A stretch of 34,584 bases of DNA from Ahniella sp. (lineage in GTDB: Bacteria > Pseudomonadota > Gammaproteobacteria > Xanthomonadales > Ahniellaceae): NCBI GenBank assembly GCA_016712105.1, contig JADJRU010000030.1, positions 1 to 34,584 of the forward strand, read 5' to 3'. Of this stretch, positions 23,166 to 32,790 are shown piece by piece (position 1 is the stretch's first letter; each line of letters begins with the position of its first letter). The position numbers and the translations under genes were made by a program. The notes beneath the pieces were generated by a model. It was not told the origin of the DNA. It ran no database searches and saw only the letters and a list, made by a program, of their open reading frames with translations.

Positions 23166-23180
23166 CAATGGAGTTACACC

Positions 23181-24608
23181 ATGAACGCAGTTGTTCAGAC
23201 GTTGCCGTTTTCGGACTATAAGGTCCGCGACCTGAGCCAGGCCGAATGGGGCCGCAAGGAAATCGAGATCGCCGAGCACGAGATGCCGGGCCTGATGTCG
23301 ATCCGCAAGAAATACGCCGCGTCCAAGCCGCTCAAGGGCGTGCGCGTGACCGGTTCGTTGCACATGACGATCCAGACCGCCGTGCTGATCGAGACGCTTG
23401 CCGACCTGGGCGCCACCGTGCGCTGGGCCTCGTGCAACATCTTCTCGACGCAGGACCACGCTGCTGCCGCGATCGCCGCCGCCAAGGTGCCAGTGTTTGC
23501 GTGGAAGGGCGAAACCCTCGAAGAGTATTGGGACTGCACGCTGGACGCCGTGACGTTCCCGGGCGGCAAGGGTCCGGAACTGGTCGTCGATGACGGCGGC
23601 GACGTGACGCTGCTGATCCACAAGGGCTATGAACTCGAGCAGGGTTCCGACTGGGTCAACACGCCGAGCGGTTCGCACGAAGAGCAGGTCATCAAGAACC
23701 TGCTGAAACGCGTGGCCAAGGAGCGTCCGGGTTACTGGACGAATGTGGTCAAGGACTGGCGCGGCGTTTCGGAAGAAACCACCACCGGCGTGCACCGCCT
23801 CTACCAGATGCTGGCCGCCGGCAAGCTGCTGGTGCCGGCGATCAACGTCAATGACTCGGTCACCAAGTCCAAGTTCGACAACCTTTACGGCTGCCGCGAA
23901 TCGCTGGCCGATGGCCTGAAGCGCGCCATGGACGTGATGCTGGCCGGCAAGGTTGCCGTGGTCTGCGGTTACGGCGACGTCGGCAAGGGTTCGGCGCACT
24001 CGCTGCGTGCTTATGGCTGCCGCGTCATCGTTACCGAAATCGATCCGATCAACGCCCTGCAGGCTGCGATGGAAGGCTTCCAGGTCGACACGCTCGAAAG
24101 CTCGCTCGGCACCGCCGACATCTACGTCACCACGACCGGCAACAAGGACGTGATCACGTTCGAGCACATGAACGCCATGAAAGACCAGGCGATCGTCTGC
24201 AACATCGGCCACTTCGACAACGAAATCCAGGTTGACCGTTTGAACACTTCGGCGGCCGTGAAGATCAACATCAAGCCGCAAGTCGACAAGTACAAGATGC
24301 CGAATGGCCGCGAGATGTTCCTGCTGGCCGAAGGTCGCCTGGTCAATCTCGGTTGTGCCACCGGCCACCCGAGCTTCGTCATGTCGAACTCGTTCTCCAA
24401 CCAGACGCTCGCCCAGCTCGACCTGTGGCAGAACAAGGACAAGTACGAAAAGACGGTCTACCGCCTGCCGAAGAAGCTCGACGAGGAAGTGGCCCGCCTG
24501 CACCTCGAGAAGATCGGCGTCAAGCTGACTCGCCTGACGGCCGACCAGGCTGCCTACCTCGGCGTTGATCCGGATGGCCCTTACAAGCCTGAGCACTACC
24601 GCTACTGA
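23181..24608 (+). CDS. ahcY: Adenosylhomocysteinase (SAH hydrolase)
   Basis: 475-aa NAD-dependent enzyme that splits S-adenosylhomocysteine into adenosine and homocysteine in the activated methyl cycle. Substrate-domain motifs include SLHMTIQTAVLIETL and NIFSTQDHAAAAI; the NAD-binding Rossmann motif is VCGYGDVGKGSA (~258-269). CNIGHFDNEI and the C-terminal DKYEKTVYRLPKKLDE and PDGPYKPEHYRY end are typical. Length is the bacterial norm. ATG 23181 follows the SAH riboswitch and GGAG. A strong terminator follows 22 bp after the stop, so it is monocistronic. Confidence 0.98.
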   Translation: MNAVVQTLPFSDYKVRDLSQAEWGRKEIEIAEHEMPGLMSIRKKYAASKPLKGVRVTGSLHMTIQTAVLIETLADLGATVRWASCNIFSTQDHAAAAIAAAKVPVFAWKGETLEEYWDCTLDAVTFPGGKGPELVVDDGGDVTLLIHKGYELEQGSDWVNTPSGSHEEQVIKNLLKRVAKERPGYWTNVVKDWRGVSEETTTGVHRLYQMLAAGKLLVPAINVNDSVTKSKFDNLYGCRESLADGLKRAMDVMLAGKVAVVCGYGDVGKGSAHSLRAYGCRVIVTEIDPINALQAAMEGFQVDTLESSLGTADIYVTTTGNKDVITFEHMNAMKDQAIVCNIGHFDNEIQVDRLNTSAAVKINIKPQVDKYKMPNGREMFLLAEGRLVNLGCATGHPSFVMSNSFSNQTLAQLDLWQNKDKYEKTVYRLPKKLDEEVARLHLEKIGVKLTRLTADQAAYLGVDPDGPYKPEHYRY

Positions 24609-24630
24609 TCGCTTGCGATCACGGCACAAG

Positions 24631-24657
24631 AAGCCCCGCCTTGTGCGGGGCTTTTTA
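24631..24657 (+). terminator. Rho-independent terminator of ahcY
   Basis: AAGCCCCGC (24631-24639) pairs with GCGGGGCTT (24645-24653) around a 5-base loop, followed by a T run (CTTTTTA). Confidence 0.92.
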
Positions 24658-24751
24658 TTGGCTGGGAAGTCAGCCTGTTTCCCGCCACATCCAACACTCT
24701 GTATCGATCACGCGCTACGTGGCGCGGTTTGTTCCTCATCAATACGCTTCC

Positions 24752-26020
24752 TCACGACCCCTGCCTCCAGCCCGACAACTTCGTATTGATGAAGGCGGTT
24801 TCTGCGTGTCCGCCCGGCAACAGCGCCGCAAGCGCAAGCCGTTCACAGGCATGCTCGCGTTCGCCGCGCTGCCAAAGCAACTCTGCTTCGGCCAGCACAT
24901 AGGGACGGAAGTGGCGCAGTGGTTTGCCGTCGATCGCCTGAAAACGCAGCCAGGCCTGTTCATGCTGGTTGATCCGGGCTTCGGCCAGTGCGAGATTGAT
25001 CTGCACCATCGGGCTGTCGTCGAGCACCGCCAACATTCGATAACCCTGGACGATGTCGGCCCAAGGGGTTTCGCCCAGTTCGAGGCGACGGGCATGGGCC
25101 GCATGAATGGCGGCGCGCCATTGGTAGGGACCAGGCTTGCCGAATGTGCTGGCGCGTTTGAGGTATGGCGCTCCTCGCCGGATCAGGCTGGTATGCCAGC
25201 GGGTCGTGTCCTGTTCGTCCAGTGACACCATATGCCCGGAGTCATCGAGTCGAGCCGGTCTGCGGCTCTCACAAAAGCACATCAGCGATGCGAGCCCCAG
25301 CACTTCGGGCTCATCCGGCATCAACTCGATCAAGGTCAGGGTCAATTGCATCGCATCGCGAGCCAGCGACTCCGCTTCGCGACCGCCGCCCAGGTCGGCA
25401 TAACTCTGGTCGAACAGCACTTCCAGCGCAGCCAGCACCGGGGGCAGTCGGTAGGCCCAGTCCACCCGATCGGGTGCTGCAAACGAGACGCCCGTCAATT
25501 CTAGTTTGGTCTTCGCACGATGCAGCCGACGTGTGGCCGTCTCGACATCAAGCAAGAACGCCTGCGCGATGTTCGCGGTGGGCACGAGCGCGCAATAGCG
25601 CAGGATCAGCAACGCCTGGGTGTCCACACTCAGACTCGGATGTGCACACAGGAAAAACATGGCCAGCCGCTGGTCGCGTTCGGTGATCGGTTCATCATGT
25701 TCGACAGCGTCATCCGACTGCAGGATCGGCGCGATCCGCTGGTGGACGGCGCGGTGTTTCTGCCGGTCCAGTTCCGCGCGAACCGCAACCTGGTAGAGCC
25801 AAGCCTCCGGCTGGTTTGGCCAGCCTTGTTCGGGCCATACGCGGACGGCTTGTTCAAACGCTTCGGCCAGTGCATCTTCGGCACGATCGAATTGCCGGAA
25901 ACGGGCCACCAGCAAGCCCAGCACGCGAGCGGCGCTCTGGCGGTGAAGTTGGTCGATCCGCTCGCGGAATGCCATGGTGGGATGTCGCGCCGGTTTGCCC
26001 GGCGCGACAGCACGATTCAC
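24752..26020 (-). CDS. ECF42-type RNA polymerase sigma factor with C-terminal extension
   Basis: 422 aa. N-terminal sigma-2 region (RVLGLLVARFRQFDRAEDALAEAFEQAVRVW, then PEAWLYQVAVRAELD) and sigma-4 region (LLILRYCALVPTANIAQAFLLD and ATRRLHRAKTKL). A ~220-residue C-terminal extension carries SNOAL-free, helical TPR-like repeats (WADIVQGYRMLAVLDDSPMVQINLALAEA). This layout plus the adjacent DGPF gene is the hallmark of the ECF42 group. The GTG start overlaps the partner's stop (GTGA); ATG 25975 (MAFRERIDQ) is an alternative. No anti-sigma gene is present, as usual for this group. Confidence 0.9.
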   Translation of the reverse strand: MNRAVAPGKPARHPTMAFRERIDQLHRQSAARVLGLLVARFRQFDRAEDALAEAFEQAVRVWPEQGWPNQPEAWLYQVAVRAELDRQKHRAVHQRIAPILQSDDAVEHDEPITERDQRLAMFFLCAHPSLSVDTQALLILRYCALVPTANIAQAFLLDVETATRRLHRAKTKLELTGVSFAAPDRVDWAYRLPPVLAALEVLFDQSYADLGGGREAESLARDAMQLTLTLIELMPDEPEVLGLASLMCFCESRRPARLDDSGHMVSLDEQDTTRWHTSLIRRGAPYLKRASTFGKPGPYQWRAAIHAAHARRLELGETPWADIVQGYRMLAVLDDSPMVQINLALAEARINQHEQAWLRFQAIDGKPLRHFRPYVLAEAELLWQRGEREHACERLALAALLPGGHAETAFINTKLSGWRQGS

Positions 26021-26367
26021 TCGGGGATGGTCGGGCGCACTTCGATGGACCCGTCCGCCGCCATGGGAATTTTCTGTGCCCAGGCCAAGGCTTCGTCCAG
26101 CGTATCGACTTCGATGAGGTAGAAACCACCCAACTGCTCGCGGGTTTCGGCCCAGGGGCCGTCATGCATGGAGACCTTGCCGTTCCGTGTGCGTACCGTG
26201 GTCGCCGTGGCGCTGGGCAACAGACCGGCGCCACCGCGCATCACACCCGCCGCCGACATCTGTTCCACCAGCGCGCCATGGGCCGCCACGATCGCCTGGA
26301 ACGCAGCGCTGTCTTCGCCGCCTGCATAGTTGGCTTCGTCCTCGAAAATCATCAGCATGTATTGCAT
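26017..26367 (-). CDS. YCII-related / DGPF-domain protein
   Basis: 116 aa. QYMLMIFEDEANYAGG is the usual start and VSMHDGPWAETREQLGGFYLIEV has the DGPF-type motif (here DGPW) with the ETREQLGGFYLI helix. The dimeric ferredoxin-like fold is known for the family, but its biochemical role is not. It is encoded directly upstream of, and overlapping, the ECF42 sigma gene, so the two are co-expressed. DGPF genes are typical targets and partners of ECF42. Confidence 0.9.
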   Translation of the reverse strand: MQYMLMIFEDEANYAGGEDSAAFQAIVAAHGALVEQMSAAGVMRGGAGLLPSATATTVRTRNGKVSMHDGPWAETREQLGGFYLIEVDTLDEALAWAQKIPMAADGSIEVRPTIPE

Positions 26368-26410
26368 GGGGCTACTCCATCGGGTTCGTTGGCAATTCCA
26401 ACATGGGCAT

Positions 26411-26437
26411 GACGATCGATGCTAGGCCAACCGGACA
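26411..26437 (-). promoter_or_regulatory. Candidate ECF-type promoter of the DGPF-sigma operon
   Basis: Read on the minus strand: TGTCCG (26437-26432), 17 bases, then CGTC (26414-26411), about 45 bp before the DGPF start. ECF42 promoters are described with a TGTC-type -35 and a CG-rich -10, so self-activation is plausible. The match is short and could be chance. Confidence 0.35.
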
Positions 26438-26499
26438 TGCTTTCTGCCCAGGGTTCAAGATTCGCTCTGGATCGGCCAGTCGCGGCACACCGGGTAGGC

Positions 26500-28005
26500 T
26501 CAGACTCTGATGACGCGGGTTTCCCAGAGCTTGCCGCTGCGGTTCAATGGGGCATGCGCCAGGCACGTTTTCGGGTCGGCGGGATCGGCCGCCATGCCGG
26601 TGTAGTCGCCCCAGCGCTGGCCCTTCTCTTGTTGTGAGCCCTTGCCGGCAACGGCCAGTCGAACAGCACCAAAGCCGCCGTCCGGATCCGTGACCTGCCG
26701 TTCGGCCACTGCAATGGACAGCGGCAAGTCAGGACCGACCGCCGTACAACACAGCTTGAGGGTTCCGTCTTCGTTCGGTTGAAGGCTCGGATAGGCCAAA
26801 GAAAGCGACTCATCACCCAACACACCCTGCTGCCGGACTTTGCCGGACGCGGCGTCAATCTGAACCCACTGCACCGCGGCACGACCTCCCTGCGCACTGG
26901 TGAAACAGGCATGGACCAGCCCGGATCGGCACACGGCATCACCCAGGCGTACGTCGCCACTGTCGATCGCCGAACCATCGGGTTGCTCACCCTCTGGCGG
27001 CCAGTGGTAGGACAACACGCCTACAGCTCGGCTATCGAGCGAGGGCTGACCACGGCGGTCCCAACTGATCGTCCACAACACCAGCTTGCGACTGACGCCG
27101 CTGTCCTTGATCTGTGTGCTGACCAGATACTGCTTCGGCGGATCACCAAAAGTGCGGCAAGGAAAAATCGTGAAGGATGCCGTGCCATCCGGGTCCTTCA
27201 GGCGACTGAAGTTGCCGCCTGAGAATTCACCTCGCAGCACATCCTCTTTCCGGAATGCCAGAACACGGGCCCAGCCGAACGTGTCCTTGTCCCATGGGAA
27301 CATGTTGAGCCCGATGTAGAGACCCCTTGAATCGATGCCGAGTGTCGGGAAGTCAGCCCAAAGCGTTCCCAATCGGGCACCACCGGCTTCCGATGCGTCC
27401 AGTCCATACACATCGAAGCCGTCACGAGCAGCTGCAGTCTTCGACACCGCAATCAGCACCATCGATTGTCTGGGCGCGCCCTCGTCGCTACGCGCCACGG
27501 CGATCACAAAAAACCGTTCGCTGTGCGGATCAAACACTGCTCGGGGATCAAAGGCGGCAAGTCCGCCGCGAACACTGCCGAAAAACGCGTTCAGGGTTTC
27601 GGCGCCGAGGCGCTTGCCGGATCGGTTGAAGATGGCCACCTCACCATTCACGGCCGCAACCAGATCAGTCTTGCCGACGGCCAGCGCGCAATCAGCCGGG
27701 AACCATCCGGTATCGCCGATCCGCCCCAGCGCTTTGCCTGTGCCGGCCGACGGCAGCGCATGAAGCGCCACACGCTGGGTCGCCTTCGCTGGCGCCCGAT
27801 GAATCCCACCGCGTCGACGTAATGCCGCCACGGCCGCAGCGGCGATGGGGTATCGCGTCGTGATCGGGCGTTTGGGCTTGGATGGTTCGGGTGCGCCCGC
27901 CATCAGGGCCATCACGGACCTTGCCTGGCAAGGCTGGCAACTCCCCACAGCCAGGGGCTGCATCAGGAACGACGTCGCCCGATACGAGCGAATGCTGGCA
28001 ATCAT
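26500..28005 (-). CDS. Protein of unknown function, likely beta-propeller
   Basis: 501 aa. After a basic, Ala-rich leader (residues ~1-75) the rest is beta-rich with repeated short strands: GDTGWFPADCALAVGKTDLVAAV, AVFDPHSERFFVIAVARS, WADFPTLGIDSRGLYIGLNM, FPCRTFGDPPKQYLVSTQI, QRWGDYTGMAADPADPKTC. WGDYTGMAADP with preceding aspartates resembles a Ca-stabilised propeller or BNR-like fold. No signal peptide is clear from the first ATG; the true start may be further in. Stands alone, 130 bp from the DGPF operon. Confidence 0.65.
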   Translation of the reverse strand: MIASIRSYRATSFLMQPLAVGSCQPCQARSVMALMAGAPEPSKPKRPITTRYPIAAAAVAALRRRGGIHRAPAKATQRVALHALPSAGTGKALGRIGDTGWFPADCALAVGKTDLVAAVNGEVAIFNRSGKRLGAETLNAFFGSVRGGLAAFDPRAVFDPHSERFFVIAVARSDEGAPRQSMVLIAVSKTAAARDGFDVYGLDASEAGGARLGTLWADFPTLGIDSRGLYIGLNMFPWDKDTFGWARVLAFRKEDVLRGEFSGGNFSRLKDPDGTASFTIFPCRTFGDPPKQYLVSTQIKDSGVSRKLVLWTISWDRRGQPSLDSRAVGVLSYHWPPEGEQPDGSAIDSGDVRLGDAVCRSGLVHACFTSAQGGRAAVQWVQIDAASGKVRQQGVLGDESLSLAYPSLQPNEDGTLKLCCTAVGPDLPLSIAVAERQVTDPDGGFGAVRLAVAGKGSQQEKGQRWGDYTGMAADPADPKTCLAHAPLNRSGKLWETRVIRV

Positions 28006-28053
28006 GGTCTTCCCTCCAAGTATCGATCCAGCTCAATCACTTCAACGCAGCAA

Positions 28054-28263
28054 TCAGTCCTTGCCGCGTTTCACTACCGGCTTCTTCAACGCCCGTTCCT
28101 TCACCAGCGGCAAGGAACTGCGGTTCGGCGAGGCCATTTTCGGCGTTGCCGGCTTGTCTGCTGCCTTGCGTGTTCCAGCCGTCCGCACCAAGGCTTCCCC
28201 GCGCACGACGGCGAGTTGCGTGAGGGTTTTGCTGGCGCGTGGTTTGGACATGTCGATTAGCAT
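28054..28263 (-). CDS. Small basic protein (doubtful)
   Basis: 69 aa, or 65 aa from MSKPRASK. Very rich in Lys, Arg, Ala and Pro (TAGTRKAADKPATPKMASP; ERALKKPVVKRGKD), like a disordered nucleic-acid-binding tail. No homolog recognised and no ribosome-binding site stands out. It could be a real small protein or chance. Confidence 0.35.
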   Translation of the reverse strand: MLIDMSKPRASKTLTQLAVVRGEALVRTAGTRKAADKPATPKMASPNRSSLPLVKERALKKPVVKRGKD

Positions 28264-28427
28264 ACTCTCAGTTTGCGGATCGACGTGTTCCAGGGTTGTT
28301 CAGTCCATGCATTTTCGATGTTCCCATCGGTTCTTGAGATGTTCATCGGCTCAAGCAGGGATCCAACCGCTTTCGTCCGGGGATCGCTCTTTTCGAATGA
28401 TCTGTGTTTCGCTCGCCAACATTGACG

Positions 28428-28721
28428 TCATGCGAGGCCAATCGTGATTTTGAGACCCAGTGCCTTGGTGACTTTGAGCACGGTAGCAAAACTCGGATTC
28501 CCATCCGCAGATAGTGATCTGTAAAGCGCCTCGCGCGCCAAGCCGCTGTCGCGCGCCACCTGCATCATGCCGCGCGCACGCGCGATGTCACCGAGTGCGG
28601 CGGCGATCAGTTTTTCGTCACCATCTGCTTCGTCGATGATGGCCTGGAGATAGAGGGCGCAGTCCTCGTCGGACTTGAGTTCCTCCGATGCATCCCAGCG
28701 AGCGAGTTTGATCGTTTTCAT
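28428..28721 (-). CDS. Antitoxin, HigA-like (probable addiction module antidote)
   Basis: 97 aa. LARWDASEELKSDEDCALYL at the N-terminus and an HTH region (MMQVARDSGLAREALYRSLSADGNPSFATVLKVTKALGLK, residues ~52-91) are diagnostic of the putative addiction-module antidote family paired with Gp49/HigB-type toxins. It follows the toxin gene by 3 bp on the minus strand, the toxin-first order typical of higBA. Confidence 0.9.
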   Translation of the reverse strand: MKTIKLARWDASEELKSDEDCALYLQAIIDEADGDEKLIAAALGDIARARGMMQVARDSGLAREALYRSLSADGNPSFATVLKVTKALGLKITIGLA

Positions 28722-28724
28722 GGC

Positions 28725-29036
28725 CTAGTCCTCATTGAGTCGATGCGTGAGGCGTGCTGCCAGTTCGTGGGCAGTTTCGATGTCACGCGCTTGGGTCGAC
28801 TTGTCGCCGCCACACAGAAGAATGATCACTTCAAGTCCACGACGAGTGAAATAGAGGCGGTATCCCGGGCCATGGTCGACGCGTAGTTCGGAGACACCGT
28901 TGCCGACTGGTTTGGCATCGCCGAGATTGCCTTGCTCGACTCGCTTGAGTTTGGCTGTAATCCTGATGCTCGCCACCCGGTCGCGAAGCTGCGCAAACCA
29001 AGCGCGATACGCCTCAGTTGTCAGAACGGTAAACAT
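28725..29036 (-). CDS. Toxin, HigB/Gp49-like (RelE superfamily)
   Basis: 103 aa from ATG 29036 (MFTVLTTEAYRAWFAQLRD). VASIRITAKLKRVEQGNLGDAKPVGNGVSELRVDHGPGYRLYFTRRG and VIILLCGGDKSTQARDIETA match the phage-derived Gp49/HigB type ribosome-dependent mRNA interferase family. The frame stays open to 29054, but the later ATG fits the family start. Antitoxin gene follows 3 bp on. Intact. Confidence 0.9.
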   Translation of the reverse strand: MFTVLTTEAYRAWFAQLRDRVASIRITAKLKRVEQGNLGDAKPVGNGVSELRVDHGPGYRLYFTRRGLEVIILLCGGDKSTQARDIETAHELAARLTHRLNED

Positions 29037-29159
29037 GCGAGCAATGTAACTCACGGGTTACATTTCGTCAAAGGCCAGGCGCGGCGGAAAGCTCCAGTAC
29101 GCGAGTCCAGGCACGACCCCACGACGACTGGTGGTCCGGCATCACCGGGGCGGCGACCC

Positions 29160-29750
29160 TCAACCCTCCGGCACCCCATGCATATCCGGCAACTTGTGCG
29201 CGATGCCCTTGTGGCAGTCGATGCAGGTTTTTTCGCCGCTGATCAGGTAACGCTCGTGAATGGAACCGGCACGCGGGCTTTGGCGTGTGAGGTCCATCGA
29301 GTCGTAGTTGTGGCAGTTGCGGCATTCGAGTGAGTCGTTGGCCTTCAGGCGCGCCCATTCGTGTTCGGCCAGTTCACGACGTTTCGCCATGAACTTCTCA
29401 CGCGTGTCGATGGTGCCGAATACCTTGCCCCAGACTTCCTTGGATGCCTGCATCTTGCGCGCGATCTTGTCGGTCCAGTTGTGCGGCACGTGGCAGTCCG
29501 GGCAAGTGGCGCGCACGCCGGATCGATTGCTGTAGTGGATCGTGGTCTTGAGTTCCTCGAACACGTTGTCCTTCATTTCGTGGCAGGACGTGCAGAAAGC
29601 CTCCGTGTTCGTGGCTTCGAGTGTGGTGTTGAATCCGCCCCAGAACACGATGCCGGCAATGAATCCACCCAGCGTCAGGAACATCAGGCTGAAGTGCCTG
29701 CTCGGCGAGTTGAGCAGTTTCCAGATCGAACGCAGGCGGTCCTTGATCAT
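29160..29750 (-). CDS. napC: Tetraheme cytochrome c, NapC/NirT family
   Basis: 196 aa. One N-terminal membrane anchor (LMFLTLGGFIAGIVFWGGF) and four CXXCH heme sites: CTSCH, CPDCH, CRNCH and CIDCH. It takes electrons from quinol at the inner membrane and hands them to NapB/NapA in the periplasm. It is the last gene of the nap operon, 3 bp after napB. Length is normal and no frame damage is seen. Confidence 0.95.
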   Translation of the reverse strand: MIKDRLRSIWKLLNSPSRHFSLMFLTLGGFIAGIVFWGGFNTTLEATNTEAFCTSCHEMKDNVFEELKTTIHYSNRSGVRATCPDCHVPHNWTDKIARKMQASKEVWGKVFGTIDTREKFMAKRRELAEHEWARLKANDSLECRNCHNYDSMDLTRQSPRAGSIHERYLISGEKTCIDCHKGIAHKLPDMHGVPEG

Positions 29751-29753
29751 GGC

Positions 29754-30293
29754 TTACTCCGCTGGGGCCGCGGTCGGAGCGAGGATCTCGTCGGCGCCCA
29801 GAAAGCTGTTGTCGACGAGTGTCGGCGCATCTGTCTGCACCACGTGGCATTGCACACAGAAGTACCGGCGGGCCGAAATTTCGGCGAGCACCTGGCCGTC
29901 GCGGTCCATGTAATGCGTAACACTGACTGGCGGTGCCTGGAAGTTCTGGGCATTCGCCTGACCATGGCACAACATGCAGCGATTGCTGTTCTGGTCGACC
30001 TGGTAACTGTCAATCGCATGCGGGATTGTGGGCGGCTGCATCGGGTAGGCGCGGCCGCGCTTGATGTCTGCATTTTCGACTCTCGCGAGCGGCAGGGACT
30101 CCGGCTCGATGTTCAGTGCCGCGCCACGTCGCATGGCATCAATCGAGTTCGAGAGTTCGGTCACCTTGGGCGTGGCCACGGTGATCGTGGTTGGGGGTTG
30201 CAACACCTGCTCGTCGGCCCGGTCGAACCCGCGACCGACAAAGATGCCGACCCCCAACGCGACCACTGCCAAAACAACCATTCCGGTTTTCAT
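29754..30293 (-). CDS. napB: Diheme cytochrome c NapB, nitrate reductase small subunit
   Basis: 179 aa. N-terminal signal or anchor (VVLAVVALGVGIFVG), two heme sites CMLCH and CVQCH, and the AYPMQPPTIPHAIDSYQVDQNSNRC region typical of NapB with distal His ligands (PHAI and VTHYMDRDG). It passes electrons from NapC to NapA in the periplasm. Its ATG overlaps the region just after the napA stop (3 bp apart). Intact. Confidence 0.95.
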   Translation of the reverse strand: MKTGMVVLAVVALGVGIFVGRGFDRADEQVLQPPTTITVATPKVTELSNSIDAMRRGAALNIEPESLPLARVENADIKRGRAYPMQPPTIPHAIDSYQVDQNSNRCMLCHGQANAQNFQAPPVSVTHYMDRDGQVLAEISARRYFCVQCHVVQTDAPTLVDNSFLGADEILAPTAAPAE

Positions 30294-30296
30294 GGC

Positions 30297-32790
30297 TCAG
30301 ACCCTCACGACCTTGACCGCACACTTCTTGAAGTCGGTCTGTTTGGAAATGGGATCGGTCGCGTCGAGCGTGACCTTGTTGATCAGTACCGAGGCATCAA
30401 ACCAGGGCACGAAGATCAAACCACGGGGCGGTTTGTTCCGCCCGCGGGTTTCGATACGCGCGCGGATTTCGCCCCGACGCGACACCACTCGCGCTTCCTG
30501 ACCACGCCGCAACTCACGTGCCTTGGCATCATCCGGATGCATGAAGATCACTGCCTGCGGCACGGCCTTGTAGAGCTCCGGCACGCGCATGGTCATCGAG
30601 CCGGGATGCCAGTGTTCGAGTACGCGCCCAGTCGACAACCACAGATCGAACTCGGTATCGGGCTCTTCGGCGGCGGGCTGATAGGGCAAGGCCCAGAGTA
30701 CGGCCTTCCCATCCGGAAACCCGTAGAACTCAAAACCCTTGCCGGGTTTGACGTACGGGTCGGCACCCTCTCGATAACGCCACTTGGTTTCCTTGCCATC
30801 GACCACAGGCCAACGTAGTCCGCGGGTCTGGTGGTAGAGGTCGAACGGCCCGAGATCGTGGGCGTGGCCACGACCAAACTGGGCGTATTCCTCGAACAGG
30901 CCTTTCTGCACGTAGAAGCCGTAGTCTTTGCTCTCCTGGTTTTGATAACCCGCTTCGATGTCGGTGACCGGGAACTTGTCGACCACGCCGTTCTTGAACA
31001 ACACCTCGAACAGGGTTTTGCCTCGGTACTCGGGTTTCTGGGCCAGCAGTTCCTCCGGCCAGCATTCATCCACGGTAAACCGATCGGCAAACTCCATCAG
31101 TTGCCAGAGGTCGGAACGCGCTTCACCCGGGGCATCCACCAACTGGTGCCAGAACTGCGTGCGGCGTTCGGCATTGCCGTAGGCGCCCTCTTTCTCCACC
31201 CACATCGCGGCCGGCAGGATCAGGTCGGCGGCTTGGGCGGTGACGGTTGGATACGCATCGGAGACGACGATGAAATTGTCGGGATTCCGGTACCCCGGAA
31301 TGCCTTCTTCCATGGCGTTCGCCGCAGCCTGGATGTTGTTGTTGACCTGCACCCAGTAGGCATTGAGCTTGCTGTCTTTCAGCGCCCGGTTCTGGGCAAC
31401 GGCGTGCAGGCCGGGTTTGTCGACGATGGTGCCGGGCGGCAGCTGCCAGATCTCCTCGGCCTTCGCACGATGTGCCGGATTCATCACCACCATGTCGGCC
31501 GGAAGGCGATGACTGAACGTGCCGACTTCGCGCGCCGTGCCACAGGCCGATGGCTGGCCGGTCAGCGAAAACGGCGAATTGCCGGGTGTAGCGATTTTTC
31601 CGGTCAGCAGATGGATGTTGTAGACCATGTTGTTCGCCCACACTCCTCGTGTGTGCTGGTTGAACCCATCGTCCAGAACGACATCACCCGTTTCGCCGGA
31701 TCGGCATACAGCTCGGCGAGTTGTTTGAGCCAGGTCTTGTCGGCGCCGCTCATCTTCGCGGCATAGTCCAGCGTGTGCGGCTTCACGAACGCGGCAAACG
31801 CCGCGAAGTCGATCAACTCACCCTTGTTCGGATCGGCAGCGTCTTTGGCACCGGCTTCTTTCGGATGATCCGGACGCAGCCCGTAGCCGATGTCGGTCGC
31901 ACCCTTCTTGAAGTTGCAGTGGCGGTCGATGAAATCCCGGTTGACGCGCCCGGTTTCGATGATGTGGTTCGCGATGTAGTTCAGGATGACCAGGTCGGTC
32001 TGGGGCTTGAAGATGATCGGCACGTCGGCGAGATCAAAACTGCGGTGCTCGAACGTCGACAACACCGCAACCTTGACGCCCGGATGGGACAGCTTGCGGT
32101 CGGTCAGACGCGTCCACAGGATCGGATGCATCTCGGCCATGTTCGAGCCCCACAGGACGAAGGCATCGGCCTCTTCGATGTCGTCGTAACAACCCATCGG
32201 TTCGTCCATGCCAAATGTGCGCATGAACCCCATGACCGCGCTGGCCATACAGTGGCGCGCGTTCGGGTCGATGTTGTTGGAGCCGGAAGCCAGCCTTGAA
32301 CAGTTTGTTCGCGGCATACCCTTCCCAGATCGTCCACTGACCCGAGCCAAACATGCCGACTGCGGTCGGGCCTTTTTCCTTCAGCACTTTCTTGAACTGT
32401 GCCGCCATCACATCAAACGCTTCGTCCCAACCCACCGGGGTGAACTCACCGTTCTTGTCGTATTGGCCGTCCTTCTTGCGCAACAGCGGCGTGGTCAGCC
32501 GGTCAGTGCCGTACATGATCTTGGACAGGAAATAGCCCTTGACGCAGTTCAGCCCTCGGTTGACCTCGAGTGGATGTCTCCTGGGTGGCGACGATCCGGT
32601 TCTGCTTTACCGCGACATTGATGCCGCATCCGGTGCCGCAGAAGCGACACGGCGCCTTGTCCCACTTGAGCTCGGTCTCCGTGCGGTCGGTGACAATGTT
32701 GCTGGCGTTGGCGAGCAAAGGAACACCGGCCACGGTGGCCGCGGCTGTCGCGGCGCTGTGTTTCAGGAAGTCGCGTCGGGTCTGGCTCAT
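30297..32790 (-). pseudogene. napA: Periplasmic nitrate reductase catalytic subunit NapA (frameshifted in this sequence)
   Basis: Full span fits ~831 aa, the normal size. Twin-arginine signal SQTRRDFLKHSAATAAATV, 4Fe-4S site CRFCGTGCGINV with the later GLNCVKGYF cysteine, and the molybdenum-binding Cys in ARHCMASAVMGFMRTFGMD are present. Four single-base shifts interrupt it: two near 32555-32580 (each a missing G), one near 32280-32290 (an extra G) and one near 31650-31655 (a missing T in GGGTTC). From 31643 to 30297 the frame is clean. Every correction restores canonical NapA residues, so sequencing indels are the likeliest cause. Reduces nitrate to nitrite with bis-MGD molybdenum cofactor. 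Confidence 0.9.

Noticed and set aside
23124..24629. A 501-codon open frame on the minus strand opposite ahcY
   Set aside because: It is fully antisense to a textbook adenosylhomocysteinase and its product has the His/Arg/Asp/Val-rich composition of antisense translation in GC-rich DNA.
29361..30818. A 485-codon plus-strand frame opposite napC, napB and the end of napA
   Set aside because: The minus strand holds intact heme proteins there; the plus-strand product is a composition artefact.
30831..31766. A 311-codon plus-strand frame opposite napA
   Set aside because: Antisense to conserved NapA sequence, no domain recognised.
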